Source: Echiichthys vipera (lineage: Eukaryota > Chordata > Actinopteri > Perciformes > Trachinidae). Taken from it: 64,000 bases of DNA. Positions 39,033-51,266 of this stretch are shown here, piece by piece (positions within the stretch are counted from its first letter, which is position 1; the number at the start of each line of letters is the position of its first letter). Below the pieces are notes generated by a model. That model did not search any database and was not told the origin of the DNA. It saw only the letters and a program-made list of their open reading frames with translations. A program made the position numbers and the translations under genes. Location of the stretch: contig OY829647.1 of assembly GCA_963691815.1 (NCBI GenBank), positions 16,846,794-16,910,793 on the forward strand. Reading direction: 5' to 3'.

Positions 39033-39120
39033 CGGCCCGTGTTGCATTCAGGTACACTCGGAAATGCTGAAGCCTACGGCCCGTGTTGCATTCAGGTACA
39101 CTCGGAAATGCTGAAGCCTA
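39033..39120. repeat. Perfect 44-bp tandem duplication inside the hAT element
   Basis: Positions 39033-39076 and 39077-39120 are identical, beginning CGGCCCGTGTTGCATTCAGG. The absence of differences suggests a recent event. Confidence 0.95.
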
Positions 39121-39229
39121 CAGAACTAACATCGGTTGTAAAAACCCGATACCGATAATTCCCGATATTACATTTTTAACTCAATATCGGCCGATAATAT
39201 CGGTGGGCCGATATTATCGGACATCCCTA

Positions 39230-39237
39230 TGCAGCAC
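39230..39237. repeat. 8-bp target-site duplication, right copy
   Basis: Exact copy of 38076-38083. Confidence 0.85.
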
Positions 39238-39804
39238 ACTTTGCACAGGAAAACAACATCTTCTGCTTAATGCTACACAAACGGAAGTTCCACGTTCCAG
39301 TCATCAACAAAGTTCTACTCACATTGTAATTTGTATTTTTTTTGTACTTTGGAATTGACATGTTTTTTTTAAGTTATATCAGCATATTTATAGTTTCAGA
39401 AGCTGAGATCTCTGCACATTCTTCGCACATACAAGCAGACTAGCCTCCGTAGCGTACTGAGGCATTCCTGAAATGATCTATGTAATAACTTCCTCCGCAC
39501 TGCTGCCAGCAACAGCGCGTAGAACAGGAAATGAGTGGATGAAGATACACAACTTCTTTCACTTCCAAAAGACAAAACTGAGTTAGAACCTCCGATAAAA
39601 CAGACCGGAGCGACCGCCGCCATCTTTTCACCGCTGTCTAATGAGACGTCAACAAACATTTTTCATTTCAACCAATTTTAATCATCACAAATTGTAATCA
39701 TTACTTCCCTAGCTAAGACTTCAGAACCAACCAAAAGTTAGAGTGAAACTGTGCGCACACACAACGTAGACTGTCAGCATACACAGGCCGCAGTCAGTGC
39801 GCGG

Positions 39805-39900
39805 CTGTGTGTGTGTGTGTGTGTGTGTTTGTGTTTGTGTTTTTGTGTGTGCGTGTGCGTGTGTGTGTGTGTGTCTGTGTGTGTTTGTGTTTGTTTTTTG

Positions 39901-39986
<86 letters not shown>
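39805..39986. repeat. (TG)n microsatellite with interruptions
   Basis: An interrupted TG array (TTTG, TGCG, TCTG variants) in the first half and a long pure TG run in the second half. Confidence 0.97.
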
Positions 39987-39992
<6 letters not shown>

Positions 39993-40396
39993 TGTGAGAA
40001 TTACAGGGTGAAAGAGTGCTATGCGGAGATAAATAAACGGAACAATATTTATTTTTCAATATCAAAGCCTATGTATGGGAATTTGGATTTTTTTATATAT
40101 TTTTACCACTATCTGCTATTTTCATTATTACTTTGTACTGTTTCACATCTGTTACTTACCAGTTGCTCTGAAAACTTGATTTCATCTGCTCCCTGTCTTC
40201 ATCTCTGCCACTCTGTGTTAGGACAAGGCTTTGGGCTTGACTGACATGATGTGAGTGCTGCCTGAACGTCAGATGTAACAGTGGGAGATTAAATCAGACA
40301 ATTAATTGTATCTTCCTTGTGGTGCACACAGTAGCGATAGTGATGGAGTAGTGGAGAAAGCTTGAGGCAAACACTAGTTTTTAGTGTGCTTTCAGT

Positions 40397-40420
40397 GGAG
40401 AGAGAGAGAGAGAGAGCGAG

Positions 40421-40493
<73 letters not shown>
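40397..40493. repeat. (AG)n-(TG)n compound microsatellite
   Basis: About 13 AG units with one CG interruption, then about 34 TG units. Confidence 0.97.
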
Positions 40494-40495
<2 letters not shown>

Positions 40496-41014
40496 GTTTG
40501 CAGGGCATTGCATGCCTGTGGGTGTATGTTCGTGTGTTTGTATGAGAGTGAATGAGCTTATGAGACAAAGGGATTAATTTGTTCTGATTAGACATTCAGT
40601 TGATGATTACATTTCAGTAACGGTGCAGAATTGAAGACATGATGGAGTCTTTTAGAGAATAGAAACTCTCTGGTGTTTTAATGGCTTCTGACGTGACATT
40701 GCTGCCTGTATCATGTCTAGCTTACAGTAAGAGATCATATTGGAAAAATAACAACCGTATGCTAATGTGCAATAGCTCAATTTATGTCTATAGAATTAAA
40801 CTGTTAAACAATTAGTCAAATAGTTAATCAACCAGTGGATCAACAAAAACATGAATGTTAATAATCAATCATTTGTATTTTTTTAAGCAAAAGCCAAATA
40901 AATCTCTGCTTCCAGCTTCTCAAATGTCAATATTTTATTTCTTTTCTAGTTTCCTAGTCTTCCTAGTCTATGATTTGACAGTTTCCAGTACTTTCTGACA
41001 TTTGAATGAAAAAA

Positions 41015-41472
41015 TGATTAATTGGGAATCGGAGCAGCGGGGGCGGTGTTACAGTTGCTCTACCGCACCGTTGTGACGAAAAGAGAGCTGAACCGGAAGG
41101 CAAAGCTCTCGATCTTCCGGTCAATCTTCGTTCCTAACCTCACCTATGGTCATGAAAGCTGGATCATGACCGAAAGAACGAGGTCGCGGGTACAAGCGGC
41201 CGAAATGGGTTTTCTCAGGAGGGTGGCTGGAGTCTCCCTTAGGGATAGGGTGAGAAGTTCAGCCATCCGTGAGGAACTCGGAGTAGAGCCGCTGCTCCTT
41301 TGCGTTGAAAGGCGCCAGTTGAGGTGGTTCGGGCATCTAGTAAGGATGCCCCCTGGGCGCATCCCTAGGGAGGTGTTCCAGGCACGTCCAGCTGGGAGGA
41401 GGCCTCGGGGAAGACCCAGGACTAGGTGGAGAGATTATATCTCCACACTGGCCTGGGACAACTTGGGATCTG
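41015..41472 (+). pseudogene. Non-LTR retrotransposon, reverse transcriptase C-terminal end
   Basis: The open frame (from 41022) contains LSIFRSIFVPNLTYGHESW, RERVRSS-like RDRVRSSAIREELGVEPLL, LRWFGHLVRMPPGR and RPRGRPRTRWRDYIS. This is the conserved C-terminal region of a fish LINE ORF2 (family assignment between the RTE/Rex3 and L2 groups is uncertain). The insertion is 5' truncated: the polymerase core is missing and ordinary intron sequence precedes GGAATCGGAGCAGCGGGGGC. The frame ends abruptly where the chimeric repeat begins at 41473. Confidence 0.8.
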
Positions 41473-42033
41473 GGAGATATTAGTCGTAGTATGTCTACCT
41501 TCTCTCTAGTATAATGGAACTAGATGGCACTCGACGTGTGGTGCTCAAAGCGCCTAAATAATACATTTGGAAAAACTCAACAGAAATGTCTCTTTCCTCT
41601 CTTCTGCCTACTACATAATATTAAACTACAGGAAAGTGTAAAAATATGTATTTTCGATTTTTGAGTGAACTGTCCCTTTGAGTGGACTTATTTATTTTAG
41701 AATTGCAACGAGTCAATTACTTGTTATCTACTGTAAATCTTAAATTAGTTAGTGTGTGGTCTCGACCTATTTTAGTGTGTCTAGAAATAATTTTTATTAT
41801 GATTTGGCAATATATATGTAATTTAATTAAATTCAAAACAATTCCAGGCTGGGAGGAGGCCTCGGGAAAGACCCAGGACTAGATGGAGAGATTATATCTC
41901 CACACTGGCCTGTGAGCGCCTCTGGATACCCCAGTTAGAGCTGGTTAATGTGGCCCGGAATAAGGAAGTTTGGGGTCCCCTGCTAAAGCTGCTGCCCCCG
42001 CGACCCGACCCCGGATAAGCAGTTGAAGATGAG
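41473..42033 (+). mobile_element. Chimeric LINE-tail repeat, copy B
   Basis: Second copy of 34317-34877. Its LINE tail (from about 41845) repeats an 80-base segment that already occurs upstream in the LINE body (41389-41470), so this locus is LINE body, 370-base insert, then LINE tail with an overlapping duplication. It ends GCAGTTGAAGATGAG without the TGAG array of copy A. Confidence 0.75.
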
Positions 42034-45000
42034 AGAATTATTAATTGAGGAAATTAACAGGTGAACTGTTGATAAACAGTTGATGATAAACAGGTGAACT
42101 GATATGACCATAGTTGCAGCTCTAGCAGTAATTTGTATTAACGCTGTAAAATACTCAATGTCTTAAAGTTCCCCTCCATTCAAAAATGTGTTTTTCTTAT
42201 GTTAATGCCCTCTAAAATGGGGTGAAGGGGGATGGGCACAACACCGCCATCTCCAAAAAATTACATGACAATAGATAGATATAGAATATTTGCAATATAG
42301 TCATTTAATACACTCCACGTAGAACAAGCAGCGATACAAATATATTTGATATACCGCCCACCCCTGCTCCCCTCCTAGAGAGGTATTTTCACATTCCTCT
42401 CTTGAAGGGGGAGATGCATAGATCTTAAAACAATAGATGCAACATTACGTCATAACTCATGCGATAACTGTCCACCATCTTACCTGAGTATTGTTTACAA
42501 TTGCCACCTTTGGGCTTAAACAATATTATTAGCTCAATACCAACGTTTAGTACCGTTCAAGTTATAACAAAGTTATTAATATTCATCTAATTTAAACGCA
42601 TAGCAGCTGATGCCAGTCAGTCAAGTGTAAACATTCAATATGTTAACAACGAGGAGAAGCAGGTGCTCGTCTTCGCTCCTAAAATTAAAATCATAATAAT
42701 AATAATTGTCTGCGATCTAAATGCACAATCATGATTCACAGGCACAGTTGTGTTTCACTCATAACAGTGCATACTAATTATTGGTGCTACTAGTATTGGT
42801 AGAAAAATACAATGATTTTAAGGACATCATAAGCCTCTTTTACCATAGGTTTCACTTACAGCAATATACCATATGGTTACATACCAGAATGGCAAGTCAG
42901 AATGACATGTCACGTCTACTGTCTGTGCACTTCCATGAAATTTAAGATTCAAACATATCGCAGGCAAGCTGTTGTTGGCATGTCACTAATATGTAAACCA
43001 ATCAGTTTCTAAAAAGGGAAACACTCTTCAATGACAAAGAAACCTGAAACCTCCTGCACAGAGTGGACTGTACACTAATAAGAAAACTAATAAAAGATAC
43101 TACCTACACTTACCATTCTGATATGTCTGCTAGTTGACAATTTTAGTGCACAACATATTCCTTGTCTGGGTCTGACTGACACTGGCTTCAGACAACAAAA
43201 CTATAACTTAGCTGCAGATCGCCAAGGTTAGCCCAAGAGTTTGTCAACGAGTTTCTCCAGCTCCTCCTCTGAGCTTTTTTTTTGTTTGGCTTTATATATG
43301 GGGAAAACCAAGATAGTTTTTTAATAGAGTAGTTTTAAAATACTTAAAAATGTGTCTGGTGTGGGATTTTAAACATTTGATATTAATCCTAAATGATGAC
43401 AGGTCTTTGGTAGTTGGATGGTGATGTGTGAGCTGTTCGTCATGTGTCCCTTTTCGCCTGTTTTGACAACAGAAATCTGACTAAACAAAACAGCTGTCCG
43501 TTAGCGCTCCATCATGACTCAGCATATTAGTAAATTAATGGAAGTATTGAACACATTGATTGAATATTTAGCTTTTTAAGTGACAATTTTAAGTTTGACG
43601 TACAGTAAGACCGTAAAACAGAGTGCAACACAAGGGGATTTTATTGCTTTTATTCCTAAGTGACTAAATGCAGCTGCTTCCTCCAAGTCTTGTCAGTAGT
43701 GGGCTAACACTGCTCGCTTAGTCATGTATAAGCTATCTGGCCCTCTGCCTTGTTCATTTTCTCAGCCAGTGATTGAGCCTATTTCTCCCTACTTGGTATG
43801 AGATTTGCAGATGATGTCATTGTTACTAAATGTATCACCAACTTGATTAATCAGGATAAAGCTGATTCATCTGAACAGCATGTAAACATGCGGCTTAGCT
43901 GCTAGCTGTAAGATAGGTTGTGAATAATAGAAACTGGAACTGGTTTGAAAAGTTAAATGTCAAAAAGTGATCATTCACATTTAAACAAGACCTCCTCGAG
44001 GTTGCAGTATTTACTACACTAAATCATGGAGTATAAGAAGGTCTGTTAACCAGCATATTTAATGTCTTGTTATTGTTACTAGATGAGATAAAAATCTAGT
44101 ACATCCTGCCATTAGTGATAGAGAAGATAAAAATCCTACTGGTTTATGAATGCTCTGCAAGTGTCATGCTATCTGCCTATTAGACATGTAGACCCAAAGT
44201 AGATATTTTTTCACTGAGGATGGATCAATAGGACAGACTACAAATGTAAGGGGTTCATTCACTATGAAGCATGTATACTCCCAGTAATTAAATGTCAGTA
44301 TTCCAATTGGTCTTAACATATCTTGCTCTCCAAGAGTAAACTTTAACCTGATGGTTGTTCAAGAGGAAAGGGACAATTTGAGCCGACATAAGTGCTGGAT
44401 GAAAGGTAAGGTGAATCACTCAAGACGGACAATATCATCATGAGGTACAGCGATATGAACACTCGACCAACTGGCCAACCCAAACATGTTTATCATGCTT
44501 AGACACACATCTTCTATTAACAGTATGTAGTCATATATAACCGCATCTGCAAATATTTTGATGGCAGTCAGCATCAGGCAGAAATATAAAATTGAGTTTG
44601 CTTGATTTAAAAAATGTTTTTTCTACAGTACAGATGAAGGTTGATAGGAAATGGGGGAGAGAGGGGGTTGACATGCAGCAAGAGACTGTAGGTCGGTGTT
44701 GAACCCAGGCCGGCGAGGCTGCATTCAACTGTAAACATTTCCATGTGTGCAGTAAAGTAACTGCAGCAAATATCATGGGACATTTTAGCAGCAGAAATCA
44801 GTAGTTATAAACTTAGCAGTGGATAGACAACTTAACTTTTAGCTTTTAGCAGCTCTGCTCTGGTCTCTGCTATGTCCACATTTTAGTGAAGGTAATTAAT
44901 ATTTTCCTCATTTATTATGTATTATTTCACACATCTGCTATTAATCAGAATGTTTTTGTTGTTATCATTTTTAGACTGTCCCGATCTGTGGATTAACCAC

Positions 45001-45829
45001 TGGGCTATGGACATAACTGCAGTCTTAATTTCTGAACAGTGCACCCTGTAAGTAACAGGAAAACAACGCATCCTCGACTTTACACTAGGTTTTTTTTTTT
45101 TCAGTTATAAAATTTCTCTCTGTGGGCTCCAGATAGTAATGGGCCAACAGTGGCCACACCTTTTTTAAAGACCAACACACCCATGGGTGTACAGATGGGT
45201 GAAAGTACATTTGCTACTTATACAATGTGGTTGCTGGGCGTGAAAATGACAACTGCGTCGGTCTGAAAATAGGTGAAAGATAGAGCCCCCATCAGTACAA
45301 TGAGACTTTTGTTAAAAATAATTGTCGATGATTTTGATTTAATAAATCTACTTTTTTTTTTGTTGCTCCCAATATTTTATGTTCAAAAAGCAGCCTTGTA
45401 TCCAGATCGTCCTCTTTAGAAAGCGCTACAATCATGGCCTCGCTGGCAGCTGTGGGAGTGAATCATAGTTCATTGCTTCCGAAATAATTTCCTTGACAAA
45501 AATAGCAGGAGTAATTCAATCAGAACATTATGGGATGTTTAAAAAGAAGTGTACTGAATGAATCCAGCAGAGAGATGTAAAAACAGGGTCATTGATAATT
45601 AAACAGCGGAATATGAGATTAATTAGCACAGTGTGTGTGTTTGATTAGAAATCTGATGATGAAGTACGTCGGGCTCAAACTGAGGATTATTGACAGCAGC
45701 AGTGGAGGTGTTCACACTGTGAGCTGCTGAGATAGACAGAGGGAGGAAGATGAAAGGTGGAGAAAGACAAGTGTGATGAAGTGGAAAAAGCTGAATGTTG
45801 GAGGGAATGACGTGTACACTGCCACCTTT
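42034..45829. other. Intronic sequence, no gene
   Basis: AT-rich DNA. The stretch around 42170-43300 contains several words typical of interspersed repeats but no ends were resolved. The second copy of a repeat pair is at 44846-44975. No coding sequence was seen. Confidence 0.45.
44846..44975. repeat. Dispersed repeat, copy 2 of a pair
   Basis: Diverged relative of 27183-27290 in the same orientation (AGCTCTGCTCTGGTCTCTGC, GGTAATTAATATTTTCCTCA, TATTAATCAGAATG). Confidence 0.55.
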
Positions 45830-45830
<1 letters not shown>

Positions 45831-45877
<47 letters not shown>

Positions 45878-45880
45878 TGT
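45831..45880. repeat. (GT)n microsatellite
   Basis: A GT run of about 18 pure units with TTTG-type interruptions at both ends. Confidence 0.95.
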
Positions 45881-46019
45881 GCCCCTGTGACTGTGAGTTC
45901 TAAGGGTTTGCCTGTTTTCTCAAGCAAGACTCCTCTCTATCTCTCTCAGCCTTAACAGCCACCCTCTCTCCCTTTCTTCTTTGTCTTTCTTTTACTCTGT
46001 CTCTTTACCCTCCAATCCT

Positions 46020-46400
46020 CTCCCACCAGGGCTTGTTGAGCAGTGGGCCGATTTGTCGTTCTTCCTCTGCAAATCTAATTGGAGACAGGCTTTCATTGGC
46101 ATGACATGGAGATGAGTTGCCAAATCCTTTCAGCCCTTCTGCTCGAGGCTTGCTCCCCTCAGCTCTTGTACAGTACTGCGCACTGACGCAGCAGCTGCAG
46201 CCGCAGTGGCAGGCTCAGCGCCGGCTACGGGTCCGAGCAACCATCCGTGGCAATCTGAGCAATATCAAATGCACCCATTACCACCTGTCTTTATGGGTTT
46301 AAATCATGAAGCAGCCCCTGACGCTTCTCTGACAGACAAGTTTAATTTAGATATGACAGTGACAAGGAGCGACGTCAGCATTGTGGGGATCAATCTGTAA
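46020..46400. promoter_or_regulatory. Candidate intronic regulatory block
   Basis: A complex, GC-richer stretch without tandem repeats or recognised transposon, containing AAATCTAATTGGAGACAGGC, TTGGCATGACATGG with GAGTTGCCAAATCC downstream (an inverted TTGGC/GCCAA pair), and GCAGCAGCTGCAGCCGCAGT. It stands out from the AT-rich intron around it. Function is inferred only from composition. Confidence 0.22.
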
Positions 46401-48355
46401 AAAATAGAAAACCTTGTGGTTTTATTTACGCAGATGAGCGTGTGCATTGCCATACTGTGTATTTCCATAATCCGATGGGTCTCTACTGAATTCACTGAGG
46501 GTGTGGAGTCACGGTCTTCACTGGAGGTTGTACTGACATTAGGCAGCACTACAGTACCTCAGGGAGTGTGAATGAGACAGAGGTTTGTGTTACTAAGCCA
46601 GCTCTCTGGTGCCATATCTGCACAAAGGTTGAATAAAGCCTCCCAAGTGATTCACTCCTTTACCAGCCTTTTTTGGGTGACTTATTCATACAACTACTGT
46701 ATCTGTTGCAGATTTAGTGCCACTACACCTAGACTATTTTGAGATTCCTGTGCTGAGGCTCAGGCACCAAAGTGGTGTTTGATGTGACTCAGTATGAGAA
46801 AGAAACAATGCAAAGTAACAAGAGTGGAAGTGTGATTAGTAGTGAAGCAAAGACTAAACTGACAATAATACATTAATTGGTTGTGACCTACCACTGAAAT
46901 AAAGGTCAAATGAAAGTACATCAGTGAAATATGAGTTGCCTTGTCAACATTTGTCAACATGATTTATTTTATTAAAATGCTCACAATACAAGTCTTTGTT
47001 GAATTTACCTGCACACTGTCATTTTAGCATAGTAAACAAAACAAAGCAAAAAAAAGGGGAAAGGCAACCCAACCTACCCAACCCATTCTGCAGGAGATAC
47101 AGCATGCTTTATTGATGAAATTAGAAAGTGGCGGATAGCAAACAACCAATTCATTAACACAAGATTAAAAAAATCCATCAGAAACAACAACATCAAACAT
47201 TTAATCCAGACTACTAAAGCTATCCTGGAAAAACAACGCTAAATGTTTTGATTTTTGGTCATTTTTAGTACGCTTTTTATATAACGAGAGGACATGTTCA
47301 TACTATCCATACTCCATTGCCTCCAGTCATTTTAAACAACCTAACCAAACCTGACAGCACAAATTACAACATGTAACCCACCTCACACAGATATTACCTT
47401 GCAACATATAGAGAGGAGACACAAAACAGGGCTTAGAAATTAGGTGACAGCCCTCTTTCTGGGGCTCATGGATGAGTAGTGAATGATGTGAAACGACAGG
47501 CCAGAAAGCAAGTAGGCAGGGAAACAGGCGGCTCCGGTAATGACAACACAGACTTCGCCCTACAGGTCTTCACACCTCTGTGATATGAACTAATGGAGCT
47601 GCAGGACATTATGTAAAATCAGACAGAGAGGAAAAAGATAGGGCGAAGGTGGGGGTCAAGAGAAAGAGGGAGTGAGAAAAAAACACTGACACTAATGCCA
47701 TGTTAATAAAGGACAGAACTTAAATAGGGATGATTAGGATATGAAAGAGAAAGTAAAATGAGACGATGATTAGCTGTAATCTAAGAAGGAGAGAATGAAG
47801 TAAGTATTGCCCTCACGATCCCTCTGAATGGCAGGTTTGATGTCACAAGTGATTACACCTCTCTGAGCTCCCTTTCAGAAAGAAAGAATCAGGAGAGAGC
47901 GATAATAAGACCGAGGGACTTTAGGGGGTTTAATGAGAAATGGATACAGTATAAGTAAGTGAGAGGAAAAAAAGAAAGATCCTGAAGTTCATAGAGAAAA
48001 TGTATGAAATGGAGCTGAGGAAAGTCAGCTCACACAAATAAAATATATATTAATGTCCGAGTAAAGTAAATCCAAAGATTTTTTTCAAAAAACATTAAAC
48101 AAAAATGATTGCTGTCAACATGTGAAAAGGTTATATTTCACGTGTTCAATCTACTGTAAGAAATGTCTTATAAAATAACCTCATGGTGTTAGTTTTTAAT
48201 TGAAAAATGTAAACTCTCCTCCCCAAATTCACGCAAAAGTAATAAATGATAAATAAATGAAGAAATAGTAGTTATATCAACTATTCACAGTAATCGATTT
48301 GTTAATTATAGACAATAACCAGGACATTTTGCGAAGAGATGTTGCTGTTGAATGT

Positions 48356-48830
48356 TTTCAATATAACTTTTTATTGCAGAGATCATGACAAATCAAAGTC
48401 AGTTCGCCTCTACAGTGCAGTAGAGTGGAGGCATAAAATCACAACTCAAACAACAAAACAACAACAAATATGAGACAATATGTGTTCTCTTTTTTACGTT
48501 AAATGACCCTTCAAAAGGATAAGGCTGGCATTTAAAAAAATATTTTTCATACTTTGAATCCCATGAAACATGAAAGTCCACCCCTCCATTCATTTCAACG
48601 TACCTACCTTGTCTGTGGCACCCATCATGAAGCTAATTTGTTACTACGTACTGGATGCAAATCTTTAAAACTGGTCATAAGCCAATTATCTAATTTCGTT
48701 TTAAAAAAAGGCTCAGTAACTTCCTAAAACCACAGACTTTTTAAAAATAACATTGCTCAAACAGTAGTAAATAGCACATCTACTGGGGACTATTTTCAGC
48801 AGCGGATTTACACAAAAATAATTTACAGTG
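48356..48830 (-). repeat. Dispersed fish repeat, antisense
   Basis: Read on the - strand its start includes CTGCTGAAAATAGTCCCCAG, related to 9050-9235. It also carries ATTTCAACGTACC and AAAATATTTTTC segments. It is diverged and the class is not identified. Confidence 0.35.
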
Positions 48831-49862
48831 GCCACGTTCATCATCATATTAATAAATGTGTAGCCTAATAAATTTGGTCTCTTTATAGGATTTATTGAAA
48901 TTAAGAATAAAGGATACCACCAGCTTCATCCTTTAAGACAGTAAGATGTGTTTGTGTGGTGAACAGACATAATGAACATGGCTATTGAAAATGACTGGAT
49001 GATGAAATAATAATGTCAGGGTAAATGACATTTAGCGCTTATCCTTGCAATTCATTTAAAGCACGTGGAAGCCAAAATGCTCAAACAATGATGGAAGTAA
49101 GAGGTTAGAGGTGAATGGTGCATTAGATGTAGTTCATGCGTGAGACTACCATCATTACCTTCCTGAAGAGAGCAGAGTGTATTTAGTCAGTGTAGGTAAA
49201 ACATCAGGTTTCAGCCCTCGCACACACACACGCAGACACTCCTTCCCCCATCGTTTCAACCGCTGCCGATCCCTCCACCATCACTTGACACTGCAATGTT
49301 ATTACCTCATTACAGTGAAAGTAGGTAACAGATCATTTCTGGCCCTATGGGTAAAAAAAAAGTGGAGGAAGGGGGAGATGGGCTTTGATGTAGAGTGCAG
49401 TGATCTAACCCGAGTGCTCATCCTCCTGTATGACTAACATGTATGACCGACTGCACACGTGGATGGATACATGTACTTTACATATGTGAACGAATGCACA
49501 CAAACATAAAACATATAAAGAGTGTAGCAGTGCATGCAAGTGTATGTTGTTCTGGGGGGCAAATGTAAATCTTTGCTGAAGAGTGAATGTTTGAAATGCT
49601 GCTTTAAAATAAAATTCAAGTCCAAGACAAGTGAAGTGAGATAATTAATTAGAACGTTCACTGTGGTACTCACTAATCATGCTGTGACGTGTGCAACGTC
49701 CTAGATTTTAATCAAATTCTGTATCGAAACTGCAGAGTTAATGAACAGAAAAGAAGAAAAATAAAGATGGTCTTTTGTTAGGCTAGCACTGACTGCATTG
49801 ACCGTTAGGGTCCTCATCAGAGACCCCTAGACCCCTAGACCCAGAACACGCTGGTGTAACTG

Positions 49863-50200
49863 GTAGTTATGGACCCAATAGCAGCACACAAGCAGGCAGG
49901 TTCAGTTGGTAATGAACTTTATTCAACAAATGGTGACAGGCGAAAAGAGAGTTGAGGCCAGGCAGGGAGTCGAGGAGCCGTTGCAGGGATCCACCAAACA
50001 GCTCAGGAGAGAGGCAGACGGAATCCAGGAGGGACTGGACGAAGGTCGTGGTCGGGGACAGAAGGCTGAGGTGATTGCCAGGAAGACGACAGGACAGGAT
50101 GGTCAGGGGGGCAGACAGGGTAGAAACCATGTGGGTAGTACGGCAATTGCTTGAGAGTCTTGCATGAGAGCTGAGAACAATCTGGCAGAGACTGGTCAAA
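49863..50200 (-). repeat. Dispersed repeat, possibly LTR-derived
   Basis: GGACCCAATAGCAGCACACA followed by CAGGCAGGTTCAG and TGAACTTTATTCAAC, then a GC-rich, purine-rich stretch with no stops over about 80 codons. Similar wording ('GGACCCAAATGCAG...TTTATT') occurs at the ends of fish LTR retrotransposons as I remember them. No terminal duplications were found. Confidence 0.3.
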
Positions 50201-51122
50201 ACGGATCCTATACTTTAGATTATGACAATATGTACAGCAACACTTTGGACAGAGCTAGGCTAGCGACAGTCTTCATGCTAAGCTAGTCTAACCATATCCT
50301 GAAGCTCTGTATTTGTCACACAAACATAAAAATGGTGTCAATCTTCTCATTTACCTCTTCGTACTTCCCAAAACTATTCCTTTAATGTAAACATTAACTT
50401 GACCGCTTGAGCGATGTAGACTGTGAAACAGTGAAGCAGCAACCATGTTAAAACATGACCCAACACCTCCAGTCATATCCACTCTGGACACACAGAGGGC
50501 CCCAGACATGATGCTGCTCTCATTACAGCCCCTCTGCCATGTCTCCTGCAGTCACTAACACTCGTGAATAATCCATCTTGACTTCTGTGTCCCGATGAGT
50601 TGCTTGGCAGTTTTACATGGGTGACCGACCCGCCCTTGACCAATCCATGGCACCAGACATCAGGCTCCTTGAGCGCCAAGAGCTCCCTTTACTTCATCCC
50701 TTCTTCTACTCTCCTTGGAGAAACAGATGTCTGTCCATTAAATATCATTGAATCTGATGGCGATCTAACCTGTCATGCTCTCTGCAGCACACTAAAAATG
50801 CTATGATAGATGTGATAATTATGCACCTTGTCTGTATTTCAAATATTCAAAACTAGTTGAAAGACCTTCTTTGACATTGCACAGAAATAAAATTATCTGA
50901 TTAAATCTCATAAATTCAGCAGATAAAATATTGTTGCATATTCTTCACAGAGCATGCACAGATAAATCACGACCCCAAGCTATAAACAGAACTATAATTT
51001 TCCTGAGGCTTGGAGTAGCTGGACATGCTCCACAATCCTCTGTGCCCTACCTTGCAGTTCTCTCTCAAGCTGTATGACTCATGACCTTGTTTGCTGATTG
51101 GCTCCTTGTCTCTGGTTTCCAG

Positions 51123-51266
51123 GACGACAACTCCATGTTTTTCCAATTTGGTCCGTCCATCGAGCAGCAGGCCTCCGTCATGTTGAACATCATGGAGGAG
51201 TATGACTGGTACATCTTCTCCATAGTCACCACATACTACCCTGGCTACCAGGACTTTGTGAACAAG
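51123..51266 (+). CDS. grin2b: GluN2B NMDA receptor subunit, coding exon 2
   Basis: This exon encodes residues 225-272 (mammalian GluN2B 138-185), the end of the first lobe and hinge region of the amino-terminal domain. It is a 144-base, phase 0-0 exon between TTTCCAG and GTAAAT. The protein is almost identical to the mammalian one (FFQFGPSIEQQASVMLNIM, EEYDWYIFSIVTT). The change of note is TTYYPGYQDF where mammals have TTYFPGYQDF: the second aromatic, F176 in the ifenprodil pocket, is tyrosine here (residue 263). Its 3' edge falls inside what I recall as a single mammalian exon. Confidence 0.95.

Larger units (their letters stand above)
38084..39229 (-). mobile_element. hAT transposon, internally deleted
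   Basis: It begins TAGGGATGCTCGATATTGG and ends CCGATATTATCGGACATCCCTA, imperfect terminal inverted repeats of hAT type with an 8-bp target duplication (TGCAGCAC), the length hAT transposases make. The subterminal regions are rich in CCGATATCGG-type words (38100-38180 and 39130-39220). At 1146 bp it is much shorter than an autonomous hAT element. The retained - strand coding piece is a BED finger remnant. The orientation given follows that piece. Confidence 0.85.
16356..51122 (+). other. grin2b: grin2b intron after coding exon 1 (34.8 kb)
   Basis: Bounded by donor GTAGGA at 16356 and acceptor TTTCCAG ending at 51122, and phase 0. A very long intron at this position fits vertebrate GRIN2B genes. 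No host exon was recognised in it; its content is transposons, microsatellites and repeat-poor stretches, listed individually. Confidence 0.9.
46401..51122. other. Intronic sequence up to grin2b exon 2
   Basis: No gene recognised. Probable antisense repeat ends lie near 46960-47220 and 48356-48830 (the latter related to 9050-9235), and a dispersed repeat lies at 49863-50200. The last 100 bases contain the pyrimidine tract and acceptor of exon 2. Confidence 0.5.

Noticed and set aside
49906..50154. 82-codon Gln/Arg/Gly-rich + strand frame and 110-codon - strand frame
   Set aside because: Both lie in a dispersed GC-rich repeat and show no protein family features.
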